From NCBI GenBank assembly GCA_947568835.1, contig OX387605.1:8188418-8252417 (forward strand): 64,000 bases of DNA. The letters run 5' to 3'. Each line of letters begins with the position of its first letter. Position 1 is the first letter of the stretch. Under the pieces are notes generated by a model. That model did no database searches. It saw nothing but the letters and a program-made list of their open reading frames with translations, and had not been told where the DNA came from. The position numbers and the translations under genes were made by a program. Positions 36,901 to 49,842 of this stretch are shown one piece after another. The stretch is from Protonemura montana. Its lineage: Eukaryota; Arthropoda; Insecta; Plecoptera; Nemouridae.

Positions 36901-37613
36901 TACCTGTCACTGGAAATAATTAGTATGTACACACTATTTGTTTTCCGTGGATTTTTTAAGCTATTGATTGATTAGCAGACTGAAATTAATTTTGAAAACG
37001 CGTAAATTATTCTAGGAAAACTTTTGGTGTAACAATTTCAAACCGTATGATCGCAGCCCTTGGTGTATTCCTCGTGCGATTTGCATGCAAATGCGTGCTA
37101 GGGTAGCAATTCAAGTTCGAATAACACAATCAAGTTCCAGCGATGGACCCAGGCGTCCCCGACAAACGAGGCAGGCTGCCTGCAGCTAGGATCGGTCCGA
37201 GCTTGAGAAAGTAGTGGCACATCGTACCGCCGGTGCCGGGAGTGCGACGCCGACGCAGCGACAATGTGGGAAGTGCATTTTCCGATCGCGGGCATCGCGA
37301 CGCCTCCAAGGCCGACGCCAGCCATTCATTAGCGTCGAGCTCGTAGCTGATATCGAGGCGTCTTCGCTAACTCGATAACACGTTTTCAAGACGACGAGAG
37401 GGAGGGGGGGCAGCGCCAACTTTTGCAATTCCATCGCGAGGAGCAAATCAAGACAAGATTGCAGACGGATCTCGGAGTAATTAGTTTGGGAATTAAATGA
37501 GTTGTCGTCATAACTCTCCGCGGCAATTTTCTCGCTCGTTCATTAAATAATCTCTGTGTCAATTGGATCGGTGTTTTTTTGTCTCGCTTCTACGACCGCT
37601 CTCTTTGCGAACC
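33998..37613. other. Upstream region of the dopamine receptor gene
   Basis: No coding sequence recognised. A short AATAGCAATAA-type tandem lies at 35267-35312. CpG-rich blocks at 35570-35620 and 36600-36860 are candidate promoter or 5' untranslated exon sites for the receptor downstream, but no transcription start can be fixed. Confidence 0.35.
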
Positions 37614-37637
37614 ATGGTCCCCGTCGACGCCCCGTGA
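37614..37637 (+). promoter_or_regulatory. Seven-codon upstream ORF overlapping the receptor start
   Basis: ATG at 37614 in a favourable context (AACCATGG) opens a frame of seven codons ending in TGA at 37635-37637. The last A of that TGA is the first base of the receptor ATG, making TGATG. This is the layout used for termination-reinitiation, so the upstream ORF may throttle receptor translation. It applies only if 37614 is in the transcript. Confidence 0.5.
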
Positions 37638-38992
37638 TGAACGAGACCGAAGCGCTAGAGTACACATTCTCGTGGGACGGCTTCTCGTCGTCCGAGCTCG
37701 CGGAGGACTCCGTCAACGGCAGCCTAGGAGACCCACGAAATGACAGCTTCGCGGTGGGCAATACCACGCAAGATGGCGGCCACGCGTGGGACGAGTGGGG
37801 CGAACTGGCGCAGGAACGCGCAGCCCTCGCCGTGCTCCTGCTGCTCTTTAGCATCGCCACCGTGTTCGGCAACATGCTCGTCATCCTGGCCGTGTTCCGC
37901 GAACGATATCTGCACACGGCCACCAATTACTTCGTGACCTCACTGGCTGTCGCCGATTGCCTCGTCGGCTTGGTCGTCATGCCCTTCTCCGCCGTTTACG
38001 AGGTCCTAGAGAACACCTGGTTCTTCGGCACGAACTGGTGCGACGTGTGGCGCTCCCTGGACGTGCTTTTCAGCACAGCGTCCATCCTGAACTTGTGCGT
38101 CATCTCTTTAGACCGCTACTGGGCAATCACAGATCCGTTCACGTACCCGACGCGGATGTCTGCACGGCGCACCGCTTTCCTGATCGCCGGCGTCTGGGTT
38201 TGTTCCGGAGGCATCTCGTTCCCTGCCATCGTGTGGTGGCGAGCTGTCCGTACCGAGGAGGTTCCTGCCTATAAGTGCCCGTTTACAGACCACCTCGGCT
38301 ATCTGGTCTTCTCGTCCACCATCTCGTTCTACCTGCCGCTGTTCGTTATGGTCTTTACCTACTACCGCATCTACCGGGCGGCAGTCATTCAGACGCGCTC
38401 GTTGAAGCTGGGTACGAAGCAGGTGATGATGGCGTCGGGCGAGCTAGAGCTCACGTTGCGTATACATCGCGGAGGCGGCGGCGGCGGCGAGGGCAGAAAC
38501 CCATACCCAACGGGCACCCCCGAAGAGCTGCCGGAGCTCGATGATCTCCCCAGTCACCATGGCAACGGGCTGGCACGGCACCACTCGACGCGACTTGTGA
38601 CCAACGCCGCCAACAAGAACCTCGGAAAGAACTTCTCGCTGAGCCGGAAGCTGGCCAAGTTCGCCAAGGAGAAGAAGGCGGCGAAGACGCTAGGCATCGT
38701 GATGGGCGTGTTCATCGTGTGCTGGCTGCCGTTCTTCGTCGTCAACCTCCTCTCCGGCTTCTGTCAGAGCTGCATCTGGCAGGAGGAGCTTGTGTCCGCC
38801 GTCGTCACCTGGCTCGGCTGGATCAACTCGTCGATGAATCCAGTCATCTACGCCTGCTGGAGCAGGGACTTCCGGAGGTCTGTAAACAACGCCCCTCTGT
38901 GCTTTCAGATCAGCCAGCCACAGACACCGAGTCTGATTACCTCAGAGCGACGCCTTCGGACCAGGAAGTCGTTAGGTAGATACGCGAAATAA
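37637..38992 (+). CDS. Dop1R2: Dopamine receptor Dop1R2 (DAMB/INDR), seven-transmembrane exon
   Basis: Invertebrate D1-like dopamine receptor of the second type, a neuronal plasma-membrane GPCR. From ATG 37637 the frame gives 451 residues. N-glycosylation sites (NETE, NGSL, NDSF, NTTQ) precede TM1 (about 63-88). Asp142 is the amine-binding residue of TM3, DRY starts at 159, TM5 carries FSSTISFY with its catechol-binding serines, CWLPFF is at 362-367 and NPVIY at 401-405. The third loop contains LKLGTKQV and LTLRIHRGG, hallmark Dop1R2 words, then a glycine run. After RDFRR the frame continues about 33 residues to TAA 38990-38992. That tail does not look like the usual cysteine-bearing C terminus and is probably intron read-through: a donor TCT/GTAAAC sits at 38881/38882 and a weaker AG/GTCTGT at 38877. 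The true last exon was not found. An in-frame GTG upstream was not used as a start. Confidence 0.88.
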   Translation: MNETEALEYTFSWDGFSSSELAEDSVNGSLGDPRNDSFAVGNTTQDGGHAWDEWGELAQERAALAVLLLLFSIATVFGNMLVILAVFRERYLHTATNYFVTSLAVADCLVGLVVMPFSAVYEVLENTWFFGTNWCDVWRSLDVLFSTASILNLCVISLDRYWAITDPFTYPTRMSARRTAFLIAGVWVCSGGISFPAIVWWRAVRTEEVPAYKCPFTDHLGYLVFSSTISFYLPLFVMVFTYYRIYRAAVIQTRSLKLGTKQVMMASGELELTLRIHRGGGGGGEGRNPYPTGTPEELPELDDLPSHHGNGLARHHSTRLVTNAANKNLGKNFSLSRKLAKFAKEKKAAKTLGIVMGVFIVCWLPFFVVNLLSGFCQSCIWQEELVSAVVTWLGWINSSMNPVIYACWSRDFRRSVNNAPLCFQISQPQTPSLITSERRLRTRKSLGRYAK

Positions 38993-41900
38993 GAATGTAA
39001 TCGATCATAACGTCTCGCCGCAATATCTCAGACTATCTAACGGAAGGAATCTTTCACAGCGCGGGGTGTGGTTCGCTTAACTTGCTTAAAAATTAACACT
39101 AGTGCATCTGGACGAGAAACTAATTATCTAGAAGTTGTAGCAGACGGCGCGCGGGAGCAGCCCTCGGCGGTGTTTTAAAACAAGCTTTCTTGCACACAAA
39201 GTGCGAATTTATCAAGTCTCGCTCATCTTCGACGACGACGATGGCGGCGGCGGCGGCGGCGGCGGCGGCAGCGAGAGAGTTTAATTACTCTGGGCGCGGG
39301 TGTGCATGCAGTTTCTTGGTTCGTGGCCAAGATTGGAAGCGTTCGACGCGGCGTCGGGTCGAGGGCTCCCCTGTGTTAACACACACACTCATGCCGCGCA
39401 CATTCAGGCTTCATCGTTCCGCGTTCAGATTCACCATCGGTGTAGTTATTAAACGAGGTGTGCTATCGATTTGGCAATTATTCAATTCCAATTCGAGCCA
39501 TTGAATAACGCTTCCAATAAAATAGAATTGGTTCGATTGCAACTAGATTAATTCATAACCTAGTTAGCCCTTTGGCTGTGTGTTTCAAAGCAAATTCGTG
39601 AAACTGTTTATATTTAATGCAGACATGCAAATTGGATGAAATGTCAGCGACGCGTGGGATGATTTTTCTGCACAGGTTTCATTCCATAATCTTTCCGAAA
39701 CACCTGGTGCAGGTTATGACTGCCTTGTTTTCTGCTCGTTTCTACTCTGTTATTACCACGTGTTGATGGCTTTCACTGCCTACGCAATGCGTGCCAGCGC
39801 GTTGTCCAAAAGCATTTGGTGCGTACACGCGTGCGAAACAAAGCAACTCCGCAATTCGCATCGAGAAACAATTGAAAACAACACGGTGCTTGCGGCAGAA
39901 TGCAAAAACACGCGTCGCGTTTTCCTGCAGTGCGATGGTGGTTTTTAATCTTGGACAGAAAATACTTTGGCAAATGTTTCGTCGTCTCTCACTTTTGTAT
40001 TGGGTATGCACGCTTTAGATGGTAGTTGTTTTGCATAATATCAATCTTACCAGTGCCGAATATTGAAGGCTCCGTGATTGACGCTCGCCATCCACTACGC
40101 ATTGTTTGACGCCTGACAGAAATGACGGAAGATTTGAGCCACCTTAAATCGATCTTCGAATTCGTCTATTTTTCAAACCGCAATTTTTAAGTGCTGGATA
40201 GAGGCTCTGAAGAATAAACGACTTGGAGGAACCATTAATCTGCTGAAGACAAAGGAAGTTTCGTAGCTATGGCCGATGATGGCCGCTTCGTAGCTTCTTC
40301 ACGAGCGGAGTTAACAATACTTACAACATGATTAGACCAAATTAAATTCCTCACCTTATCAAGACCTAATTTATTAGAATCCTTCTTATACACATCACAT
40401 TTCTCTCTATTTGGTACCAAGAGTAATTGCAACGTCTATTAGCCAAAGTTCAAAGTTGGCGAAAGAATGAGCCAAGTTATCTCCTATTTCATTTTACAAG
40501 GTAAGCATATGTCTCCTATGTTTTGGTTCACATAATGCATTCGTTACAAACATCCATCTTTGTGATATATCAAACTTTTGTCAGAGTTTATCTTCGCTGT
40601 TTTTTTCTCTTCGTCTGAAAAAATATCCATCTTTGAGTTTGAAACAAACCAGAGGAACTTGTATGTCTGGTTTCTTTGTGTGCGTGTGAATCCATCAGGA
40701 ATATTGTGACTAACTGAACTTCCTACCTCGTGGCTTCAAAGCGTCGACGTCGGCATTGGCGTCGGCATTGTCTTGCGCTGGAGCGCCGTGCTGCACGGCC
40801 CCACGGGTGCGCGATGGATCGTCAGAAACTTTTTGGGGCGCGAGAAATATAAAAGATTATTCGCCGTGGGTTGGGCAACTCACGCGGAGCAAGCCCAGTG
40901 AAAAAAACCGGGTTTGATTCACACGGTAGCTGCAAGGAAAATGGTTGATTAGGAGGTCGGGGGTGGCCCATCACGAGTACCTAACTATCCCCCCGTGAAA
41001 GTATGTAGCAGAAATGCAGACCAGAATCCACCGAAAGGAGGAGAAAGTCAGAAAGGTCGTCGTTGGCAGTGAGGAATGTTTTCTATAAATTATAGACGAT
41101 TTAGTGTTGACTGAGCGGAACAAGAAGTGAACGATAGTGTGAGCAAACATCCACAAAATGGTCAGAAGGACATTTATTTCCACGATCTTTTGGCAAATTT
41201 GGTTGACACATTAAAAAAAAATTACATTCACGTGAAAAGTCGGAGTCCACCAAGTGTAATATTCTTACCAGGTTCGGGGTGGTACGGTTCAAATGCTGCC
41301 AAATACATGTTAGACAAGAACGAACCGGAGCTCTGGTCGCATTAAGATATAATACCTGTTCGTGTGTGCTAGATGAAGATCCCTCAAGTTTAATGTCTGG
41401 CTGCTGTTCTCGGATTCCCCAAAGTCCTTAACAGGCAATGCAGTCCCAAGACTAGGGAATTAAATAGTTTATCACTAACGCGAATTTCACAGATACGCTC
41501 TATGTGTAATGATACAATCACTCACTGGGGTGGGCAAATAACAATACCCTCCATTAACTGCTATCCGGAATCTTATCGCATTGACCCAATTTCTCCAGCG
41601 GAATATCAGATGACCATTTGCCAGCTCTCGAAGGTCATAGTTCATCGCGCGTTATCCTTTGTGCTTCCAAAACTGAAACATGCCCTCAAAGTACAAAAGA
41701 GAAGAGTATTATCATGTCTATCGAGGGGAGCTGAGATAAGTTACTGGCATGGATGACCGATCGATGCGCTATAGAGGTCTTGTTTCGCGATAGTTCCTAG
41801 ACGGAAAAACACTTTCATAAATCTCGAAGGCCACGCGGGTGCCCTTGAGACGCCTCGCCCAAGATCTCGTGTCGTCACACTGCCGAGCTCCTATCAACCT

Positions 41901-44900
41901 CCCATCATCATCTTTGGACGGCCATTCAGAAAGCATACGTCTTAGTTGCTGAGTAAATATAGGATACTTCCGTCTCGCACCTCTAGCACGTTTATCGCCA
42001 CAGCTGCAAAGTGTGTCGGAATCCTTTTCTTCGGGTCGGCGGCAAGGCGTTTGCCATTGTGAGGAACCGACGTGAATTTGGCGGACTGCCTTTTTGTCGT
42101 TCAGTTCAAGATTGCGTGCGTTCTTGCGAGCATACATAGATAATATCGTAAACGACATTAAAACTCACACACTGTGCGCTCTTGTGATGTTCGGAGAATA
42201 GTTGAATTATGTTCATCAACAGCGAGTCTATGATGAGCCAAGATATTTTCACCAAAGACCTGATCTGATTGAACAGAGATTGATTGGGCGAGATTACTCA
42301 TCAAGACATCCAATGAAAATAATATACCAAAAAAATTTTTAACACCACGCGATTCGTGAGAAGTAAAAGTGATTCTGATAGTTGCTTCATTAGTTTGTTT
42401 ATAGAAGAGACTAATTTCCCTCTTTGGAAACGACAGACATAAAGGCAGAAAGATTGCATGTTGCAACGCGACCGTCTTGTGGTGCTTTAGAATGATGGTT
42501 CCGATGTACTGATAATGTGGCGATTTAATTGCGCTGATGCAGAGCACTTACTAAATACAAGCTACTGTCCAAATATATTTATCACCACACCAATCATTTT
42601 CAGAGTTGGAACAACGCCCCTGACAGTAAATCTACCTTGAACTTCCCACGGGCCTCTCAGCACTTTACCAAGGAGAACAAGAAATCAGCGTGCTCGAAAG
42701 CTGTTGTGTGATGTAGAATTGTTCATGGCGTCGGTATCACAAGGGTCGCCAAAGGAGTCTCATTTCACCAAGGAAAAGCGAATAAAAAATTTCTGGCGAC
42801 CAGACTCTTCAGCTGCGAGGAGACGTTATTTACGTATGTTTTACGGAATGCAACCCCGACTCGAATGCATCTCTAAAATGCAGCTGCAGTCCATTTCTTT
42901 GTGCACGCGATTCCAAGAAGCATGCATAGAGAGAACTTAAAGAATGGGCATACAAGGAAAAACTTAATCAAGTGAGCCAATAATATGCTTCCTTTTGTAA
43001 TCTCTTGGAGCAATTTCAAGTGTTTGTAAATTTGTATTGTAAAAAGCATTTTCCTCGAGCTGTACTCTACGAGATATTTCGGTAAATAAACGTTTTTAGA
43101 ATAGCCAACGCGTGTGCATTACCCGGGAATTTCCCGACAGCTTTTCGCCAGGGCCTAGCATGACTTTCTCGATTCCGGATGCTCCTATTTACAATTTAAA
43201 TACCACCGAGTCATGCTTTAGCGGCGATTAACCAGCCTCGTCGCCATCGCCGCCTCCGCGCGTAAGTCCAGTATTTAAAAGCCACCCCATGTAATTTGCA
43301 TCTTTAATTTATTCCGCAAAGCGAGCTACATAGTTGATCAAATTGGCCGGAATTAAGTCAGAATGTCACCAGCTGAATAGGTTTTACTATATACAGCGAA
43401 AGTAGAATGAATCGAGAGCTAATTTAGTATGCGTATATCTACTTTCGCTGGAAGTTGCCATTGAAAATTGGCCGGTCGATTCAATGTGGTATACATCAAT
43501 CAAACTCATTCCATGGCTATAACCAATACTTTTTGCAATCTCTTCGAATAGAAAAGTTGAATTTACTCAAAATATTGAGCCACGATTCCACGAAACACAA
43601 TTTAACCGAAGTGATTTTCTCTAAACATCAGTTGGTTGTTGGGAGTGCAAGCGCCAAGGGGTTGTTATTCTCAGATACTCGTACTTTTTGGTCCGAGTAG
43701 AAAAACTTAAATCGACAGAAAGTTTTCTGAGACTGTCGCCGAGCGCGAAAACTTGCCGCCGTGCCGCGAACCTCGTGAAGGAGGCACTTGTAACGGCATT
43801 GTTGTCGACGGGGACCTCGGCCAATTATCCACCAGCTGTAAATCGATTAGGACAAGAAACGTCGGACGTGTCGCGATCGTTTGCGTGCACACTCGCAGAG
43901 GTCTTCTATCGTGCTATGATCAAACGGATGTTGGTCGAAAGGTTTAACAATGCGGCCAAGAAAAAGATGTTATGGCTGGGTCAAGGAACGTTTAGGAAAC
44001 TCATAAGGTGCTGCAGTGAACCCACTGTGTGCACTAAAGCTTGCTTGCTTGAATTTTGATGACATTTTGGAACATCCGAAGTAAAAGTGTTTTAATTTCT
44101 TGTTATGCGGGGTAGCAATTACGATGACAACCAGACTCGAGTTATTTGGATCCAGTTTGATGCTGAAGAAATACCTACCGGTGTTCAATCAAAGAAGCAA
44201 GACACAGCAAGTCACTACGCTTAAAAATGTTTCCCATCATGCTGGCGTGCTAGGAGCAGTGGTGGAGGCTCCTGATTCTGTGATAAATCAGCCAGTCTTG
44301 TGTCATCGGGAAAGCCCCAACATGATGGATGGAAGTCGCCACCTCTGTCGTGGAAACAAGATGTAGGAGACAAGAGGAATCAGGAAATATCTTTGTTTGA
44401 GCACTAATTTCGGTGCGGTTGGAATTGGGGACCGTAAAAATGTGATGCATATTCTGATTTTAAAAACAATTAACTTGTAGTTGCACACCCAATCTGCAAC
44501 CCAAAGGAGAGAAAATATGGTTTCATTATGCTTTCTGTAGTCACACATGCCCTAACTAAAAAAAAATACGAAGATAAAGTGACTGTCCAGTGAAACAGCA
44601 AATGGAAATAGAAAATGCATCCTGAACATTTAGCATGCATTTATCTCCCGTCAGTTGCGATACTTAATAATTTAGCAAACAATAGACTCGAATAAAACCG
44701 CGCAGTCCCCGAAATGCATCGTACAGTTTTTTGCTCGTCGGGCGGGAAAATGCGACGCTTCATAAATTTTATTGCGCCCTCGCTCACTGAAAGCTGTAAA
44801 CGAGACGGTTACGTCGTATCGCTCGTCTCATCTCGTCCCAGTTATTCCAACACCTTTATTAACGAGTTACTCAAACACGTCATAACACACCGGCATGTAC

Positions 44901-46429
44901 GCAGCGCACGTCTAGCAAATGTTAAACGTCTTTTAAAGCGGTATCAAATAACATGCAAATTCCGTGTGTTGCGGGCTTTTGGCCCGGGGAATGGGGAAAG
45001 AAGACTCCAGCAAAACGAGCTACCGCTAGCGCCAGCCGTCAACGAGCTCACCATGCAAGCAAAGTCCCCAAACGCCTCTCCGTGGGAATATCCGGCCAGC
45101 TCGAGTCAATTCATAATTCCGCTCATTTGACCCATTTGTTTTCACGACGCCAACATTATGCCAGCGAGAAGCATTACACTGCCGCATGTTAATTACATTT
45201 TGAAATAGTCACAAGGGAGCATCGCCGTTAATTTCTTTGGCATACAAAATTGAACAGTTAAAAGTTATATGGGAAATCACCAGTTCACGCGTTAAAAAGG
45301 CTGCAGACTGAAACGGGGTCACTTCGCGTTAAACGGGCTCTTTCGCACAATTCAATAAGGAGGTAACGAAGAGTACCGATTCGACATTTTTCCCACTTCC
45401 CGACAAATTGATACAAACGACCGTGTTTGGTCAACGGGTATAAACTATTTGGTATCCAATTCGCACCGCGGGTAACCCACGTACACCGAAAGTAAACTCG
45501 ACGAGGCAATCTTTTACTCGCTCTCGTGTTCGCCGGCATTTCACTTCCTCGAAAGCTAGCCTGAAATGAAAATGTATGCCAATGCCGTACACAGAGCAGC
45601 GTATCGATTCTCCGCCCCTTGTTCTCCGTCGGTCCTCCCTGCGAAATGACAATTGTGACAAGTCGGGTAGCGGAAAGAGACGTTGCAAAGATATTGGAAC
45701 GCTTCGCTGCGGCTCACAGATGTACCCGCGTCATGGACCACTGAGCCGCTCGCGATGCCAGACGCTGACTCCGACGTCTACGTCGTCCCCTCTGCAGCGA
45801 CGCCTGTACTGGCGGTCCGACGCACTTGGCGCAACAGTTGGGGCACCAGGGGGGTCGGCGGTACGCTAAGGATGGGAGTTATAGAACGTCCGGACTCAAT
45901 CTAGTCGACGTGAGCAGTCACGGAGTGTTTTTTTTTCAATTCACGAAGATATGGACCAGTTGACAGTTTAACCTGAGGACGTGTGTACGTGGGCGTTGTG
46001 CAATTCATGTACAAGGGAACTTTTGTCTCGGATTATTGGTGAATAACGTCGTTATTTCGCGAGTTTGGCTGGTCCGAAACGATACTACCAGACACCATGG
46101 ATGTCAATAAAAAACAGCAAATCTAAATTCGTCATAAACAAATCATTTCGTGTCTTGCTGGCTATTTTTTTTTAGAGCTAATAAAATGTTAAAATGATTC
46201 ATGAGCCAAAAATAGTTTACCTTCATTCACCAGAAGATTTCCCCGTTACTCATTAAGTAAAAAACCTTGTGACTCGCAACTTTGAACCAATTTTGTAGAG
46301 TACTAACTCTCCTTCAAGTTCAAATACCTTTAGAGAATGTGATTATTATAAGTGGAAAGTGGTTCTCGCAGTCTGTTTGGAGCATGTGACAAAACTTGGG
46401 TGCTGGAGGCTGGAAGGCTGGAAAGGAGA
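38993..46429. other. Noncoding region after the dopamine receptor exon
   Basis: No exon of a known family was recognised, including the expected cysteine-rich C-terminal exon of Dop1R2. A (GGC)n run lies at 39241-39270. An AATAAA at 39516-39521 could serve the receptor if its single-exon form is real. A small exon-like patch at 45719-45869 follows CTCACAG but has no family match. Most likely intron or intergenic. Confidence 0.35.
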
Positions 46430-46509
46430 CAAGGAGGCTGGAACCCCGTTCTTCTGTTTTACTGTTCTTCTTGGGAGCAAAACAGAAGATCGAGGCTCCA
46501 GCCTCCTTG
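46430..46509. repeat. Inverted repeat with 31-base arms
   Basis: The left arm starts CAAGGAGGCTGGAACC and ends CTTCTGTTTT; the right arm starts AAAACAGAAGAT and ends GGCTCCAGCCTCCTTG. The arms differ at only a few places and enclose an 18-base loop, so a stable hairpin is expected. The left arm resembles sequence at 63908-63944, suggesting a dispersed foldback element rather than a unique hairpin. Confidence 0.75.
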
Positions 46510-48199
46510 GTGCTGATGACTTACGTCCCTGGCCAGCTCGATTCTCAGCTATGTGATTACATATTCTCAAATACCAACCTTAGGTGCATTTTATTGGAAA
46601 TGCACACAAGACACCAATTGCAGCGTACGTGGAAACCATGCAGTTACGACAATCGGAAATCTTAATGCGCTAATCGATAGAAATACTGTTAATACTAATC
46701 GCTTTAAATTGATTCCTTAAATTGATAAAACTGCAGCCCGAATTCCATAACATCGTGATCCGGTAGCGCTCAACTGACCGAACGAGGCTTATTGGCAGGG
46801 TGTGCATGATTACAGGGCATAAGGATTCAAATTCAATCACGTCATTACAGCTCGCAGCATAATATTGTTCGAATATGATATCCATAAATCAATCATTTCA
46901 CCGTTATTTGCATTGACGCAGCGAGCCGAACATATTTTAAGCAAATTGCCATCTGTCACTAGCAAAATTCGACTCATTTTCACTCAAATTCGTTTTTATA
47001 TATATGTAACCTGTTATTAACTTTGACTACCTGTTTTTCTTCCTCTAAACCCGTCTTTTTCTCTAGGTTTTTGAGTTAGTTGTTGAGTTGAAAAATGATA
47101 TTACTGCAGTTCTGGACTCTGGAGACAGCCTTGGTCGGAACTCCTGGGATGGAAAGCGCCAATGGAAAGCGAGGAAAACGGTCTGAAGCTCTTTCAGAGG
47201 CTTTCAGAGGATTTCAGAGGCACCAAGCGTCCACATGGCACCAAGATGGCTTCCATGTACGCTCGTTTTACTCATGGTGATGTCTGCTCTTTTTTTTAAG
47301 CCTTTCTCCAGCCTGTTCTACTATGACAAACTGGCTGGCTACCCTGAATCTAAATCGAGCAACAATGAAAAACAGCAATACAACACATATTCGTTGACAT
47401 AAGAATACGGCTGCTAGATATATTATTACGCTGGTATTCCGTCGGTCGAGTAGATTGCATAGGAGCACAGTGAAAATGCGCACAAAGTGTATGTAATTTT
47501 CAAAATACTTTATAGCCAAGAGGGAAAACTAAACCGAGAAAGAGATACGGTATCCAGCTCGGACTGTGTGTGGCTTAGCAAACCTTGGAATTATTTCGCC
47601 AACCTACTGGGCGCCCCCAAAAGACGTTATTCTTAATAAAAAAAAGAGTCTATTTCTTTCAACAGAATGCCTCTGGTCATTCGGGTGTAAACTCGGCGAG
47701 TTCTTTGGAAGGACCCACTAGCACCGCGGGTCGCGTCTTGTAGACAAGCAAGGGGGTCCGCTGTGAATATACGATGCCACGAAGCTTTATCGGATTAGGA
47801 ATTTGCTTGCCGCGGAGAAGAGATGAGCGAAACAATAAAAACGGGATGAATAACTGATGCGATAAGGTGCCCGCGGTCCATTTCCTTTTCTTGTTCTCTC
47901 GGGGAGCGAACTCCACGACCGACATGCATCACGGTACGTGTGTAATAACGCTGTGCAAGCGAAGAACTGATCGCCGTACCTCATTTACCGGGAAGTATTC
48001 ATAGATAACTAATCACATAGTTTATATAGTCCAGATTAATTTTACTCTGAAACACACCTAACTAATGTCATGAAAACGATTAGTCTGGTTCCCCGGAAGC
48101 TGGTAATTACCCAGCTAGTGAGCATCTCAGGGATTAATCAAGGCCGTCGATAGCGACCTCAACAGACAAATGGGCTCTGATGGCAACGTGCCACGCCAT

Positions 48200-48227
<28 letters not shown>
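48200..48227. repeat. Poly-C run, 28 bases
   Basis: Uninterrupted C run flanked by unrelated sequence; its length is prone to sequencing error. Confidence 0.9.
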
Positions 48228-48230
<3 letters not shown>

Positions 48231-49822
48231 ACCCCTAACGGAGTCATCGTCTTGTTTTCCGGGACAGGGTTATTGGGGTGTTTAAAACACAGAATAGAAG
48301 CCAACAAGCGAAGAGCCATCCTAAGCTAAGCATGCATACTTATGACGCAAAGACGGTGTTTATTTGAATTTTGTTAGTTTGGTGTTAGAGTAACCGACAT
48401 GAACGCTTTCCTTGTACACGTTAAGGAAACTAAATGAGACGCGTCTCTTCCCGTTACCTTGTCTCGAGACCTGCATGCCTAAAATCTGACTGAGCTAATG
48501 AAGCCGAAACATTATAATTAACTATCATGTCGTGCAAGTCTTCATTGAATCTTGGCAACCATCAAATAACTCAAAAGATGCAGCCCAGTGTCTGCTAAGT
48601 AGAAAATGAATAAGTAATAGGCTAGGTGCTATATCGTGAGATCTAGGCTCATGCAGGGAATATGATCAATCTTGTGCCACTGTATACATGGTTCTTCATT
48701 ACTCATCCGGGCGGTGATATCGTCGGCTGGGGGGCGCCGGTTTGAGCCCCGCGCGCCTCAACCGCGCTCATCAGCGGCGCGAAAAACTGATGGATCTTTC
48801 CTGCGATCTTAGTGCTGTGTTCATAGGGAATAAGAAAATTAATAAAATTACCGAGTTGAGAGTGATTTTAATAGTGTTTTTTAAATATGCTTGGTGGTGT
48901 TATGTGAAAAACAGCTGGGAAATCTGTAGCAGATGTTAATTGGTTACCTGTTTTAATTAGTGCGGTCGAACGCTAAGTGATGGAAAAACAAGAATGCTTC
49001 GTTCCGGGGAAAATTCAACAAACCTTGTGAAAAACTAGCGGTTTTTTTCTTCCGCTCGCTTGTGAAACTTTAGTTCCGCGATAAAATTGTTCAAATTTTT
49101 TAGTGTAACAAAATAATGGTAACGATAACTTTATATATTTTCTTTTCAGACAGCAAATGAAATGATCAGAACGATGATTTTTTTTTCACCGTGCATGAGG
49201 AAATAAACTTAAAATCGAATGGATCTTTTCAGCTGTTATTAAATGCACCACAGGAAATCTCACTTGGGAACTTAGGTTTCAAGTGCAAGCGGTAAAGACG
49301 GGAACTGAAACAGCTTGTTTTTTTTAAGGGTATATTTTCTTGCCACGTTGCAAAGGACTTAATGAACATCTTTGAGCAAAGTGCGCTCGAACGCTCGAAG
49401 ACGTTATTTGTGTTTCCGCCGTTCGCCGCTCATATCATACCGGGAAAACGGACAGGTGTTTGCAGATGGAGGTCGCATCTTTCAGTGGAAATCGCAAGAA
49501 AAATAATAAATCACGTAGACGTGGAATGGAATAAGCTTGTCAAGTGATGAAACCACATAGTTTTTATTTCGCTGATAAAATCAAGTAGTTTTAGGAGCAT
49601 ATCAGCTTTTTATTTACCTATTTACTACCAGAAAATTCTTATGCTTGCAATTATAACAAATAGACAGAATTATTGACATTGGAGTTGTATGCAAATCTCT
49701 AAATGTTCTGTTCTGCTCTAAATTTAGCATCTTCCCATTTTATTCTTCGATAAACTTCTGTTTACTAAGCAGATAATAGCTTCTACGTTTTTTAAGCATT
49801 TTTTAAATTATATTCGATCAGA

Positions 49823-49842
49823 TTTTTTTTTTTTTTTTTTTT
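49823..49842. repeat. Poly-T run, 20 bases
   Basis: Uninterrupted T run in AT-rich noncoding DNA. Confidence 0.9.

Noticed and set aside
37556-37636. In-frame GTG extension of the dopamine receptor
   Set aside because: Needs a non-ATG start; the ATG at 37637 gives a normal N terminus with glycosylation sites.
45683-45904. C-terminal exon of the dopamine receptor after CTCACAG at 45719
   Set aside because: Neither usable frame shows the cysteine and basic residues expected after TM7, and one phase meets a stop at once.
48700-48790. tRNA gene or tRNA-derived SINE suggested by a GGTTTGAGCCC box
   Set aside because: No A-box at the right distance and no cloverleaf could be drawn.
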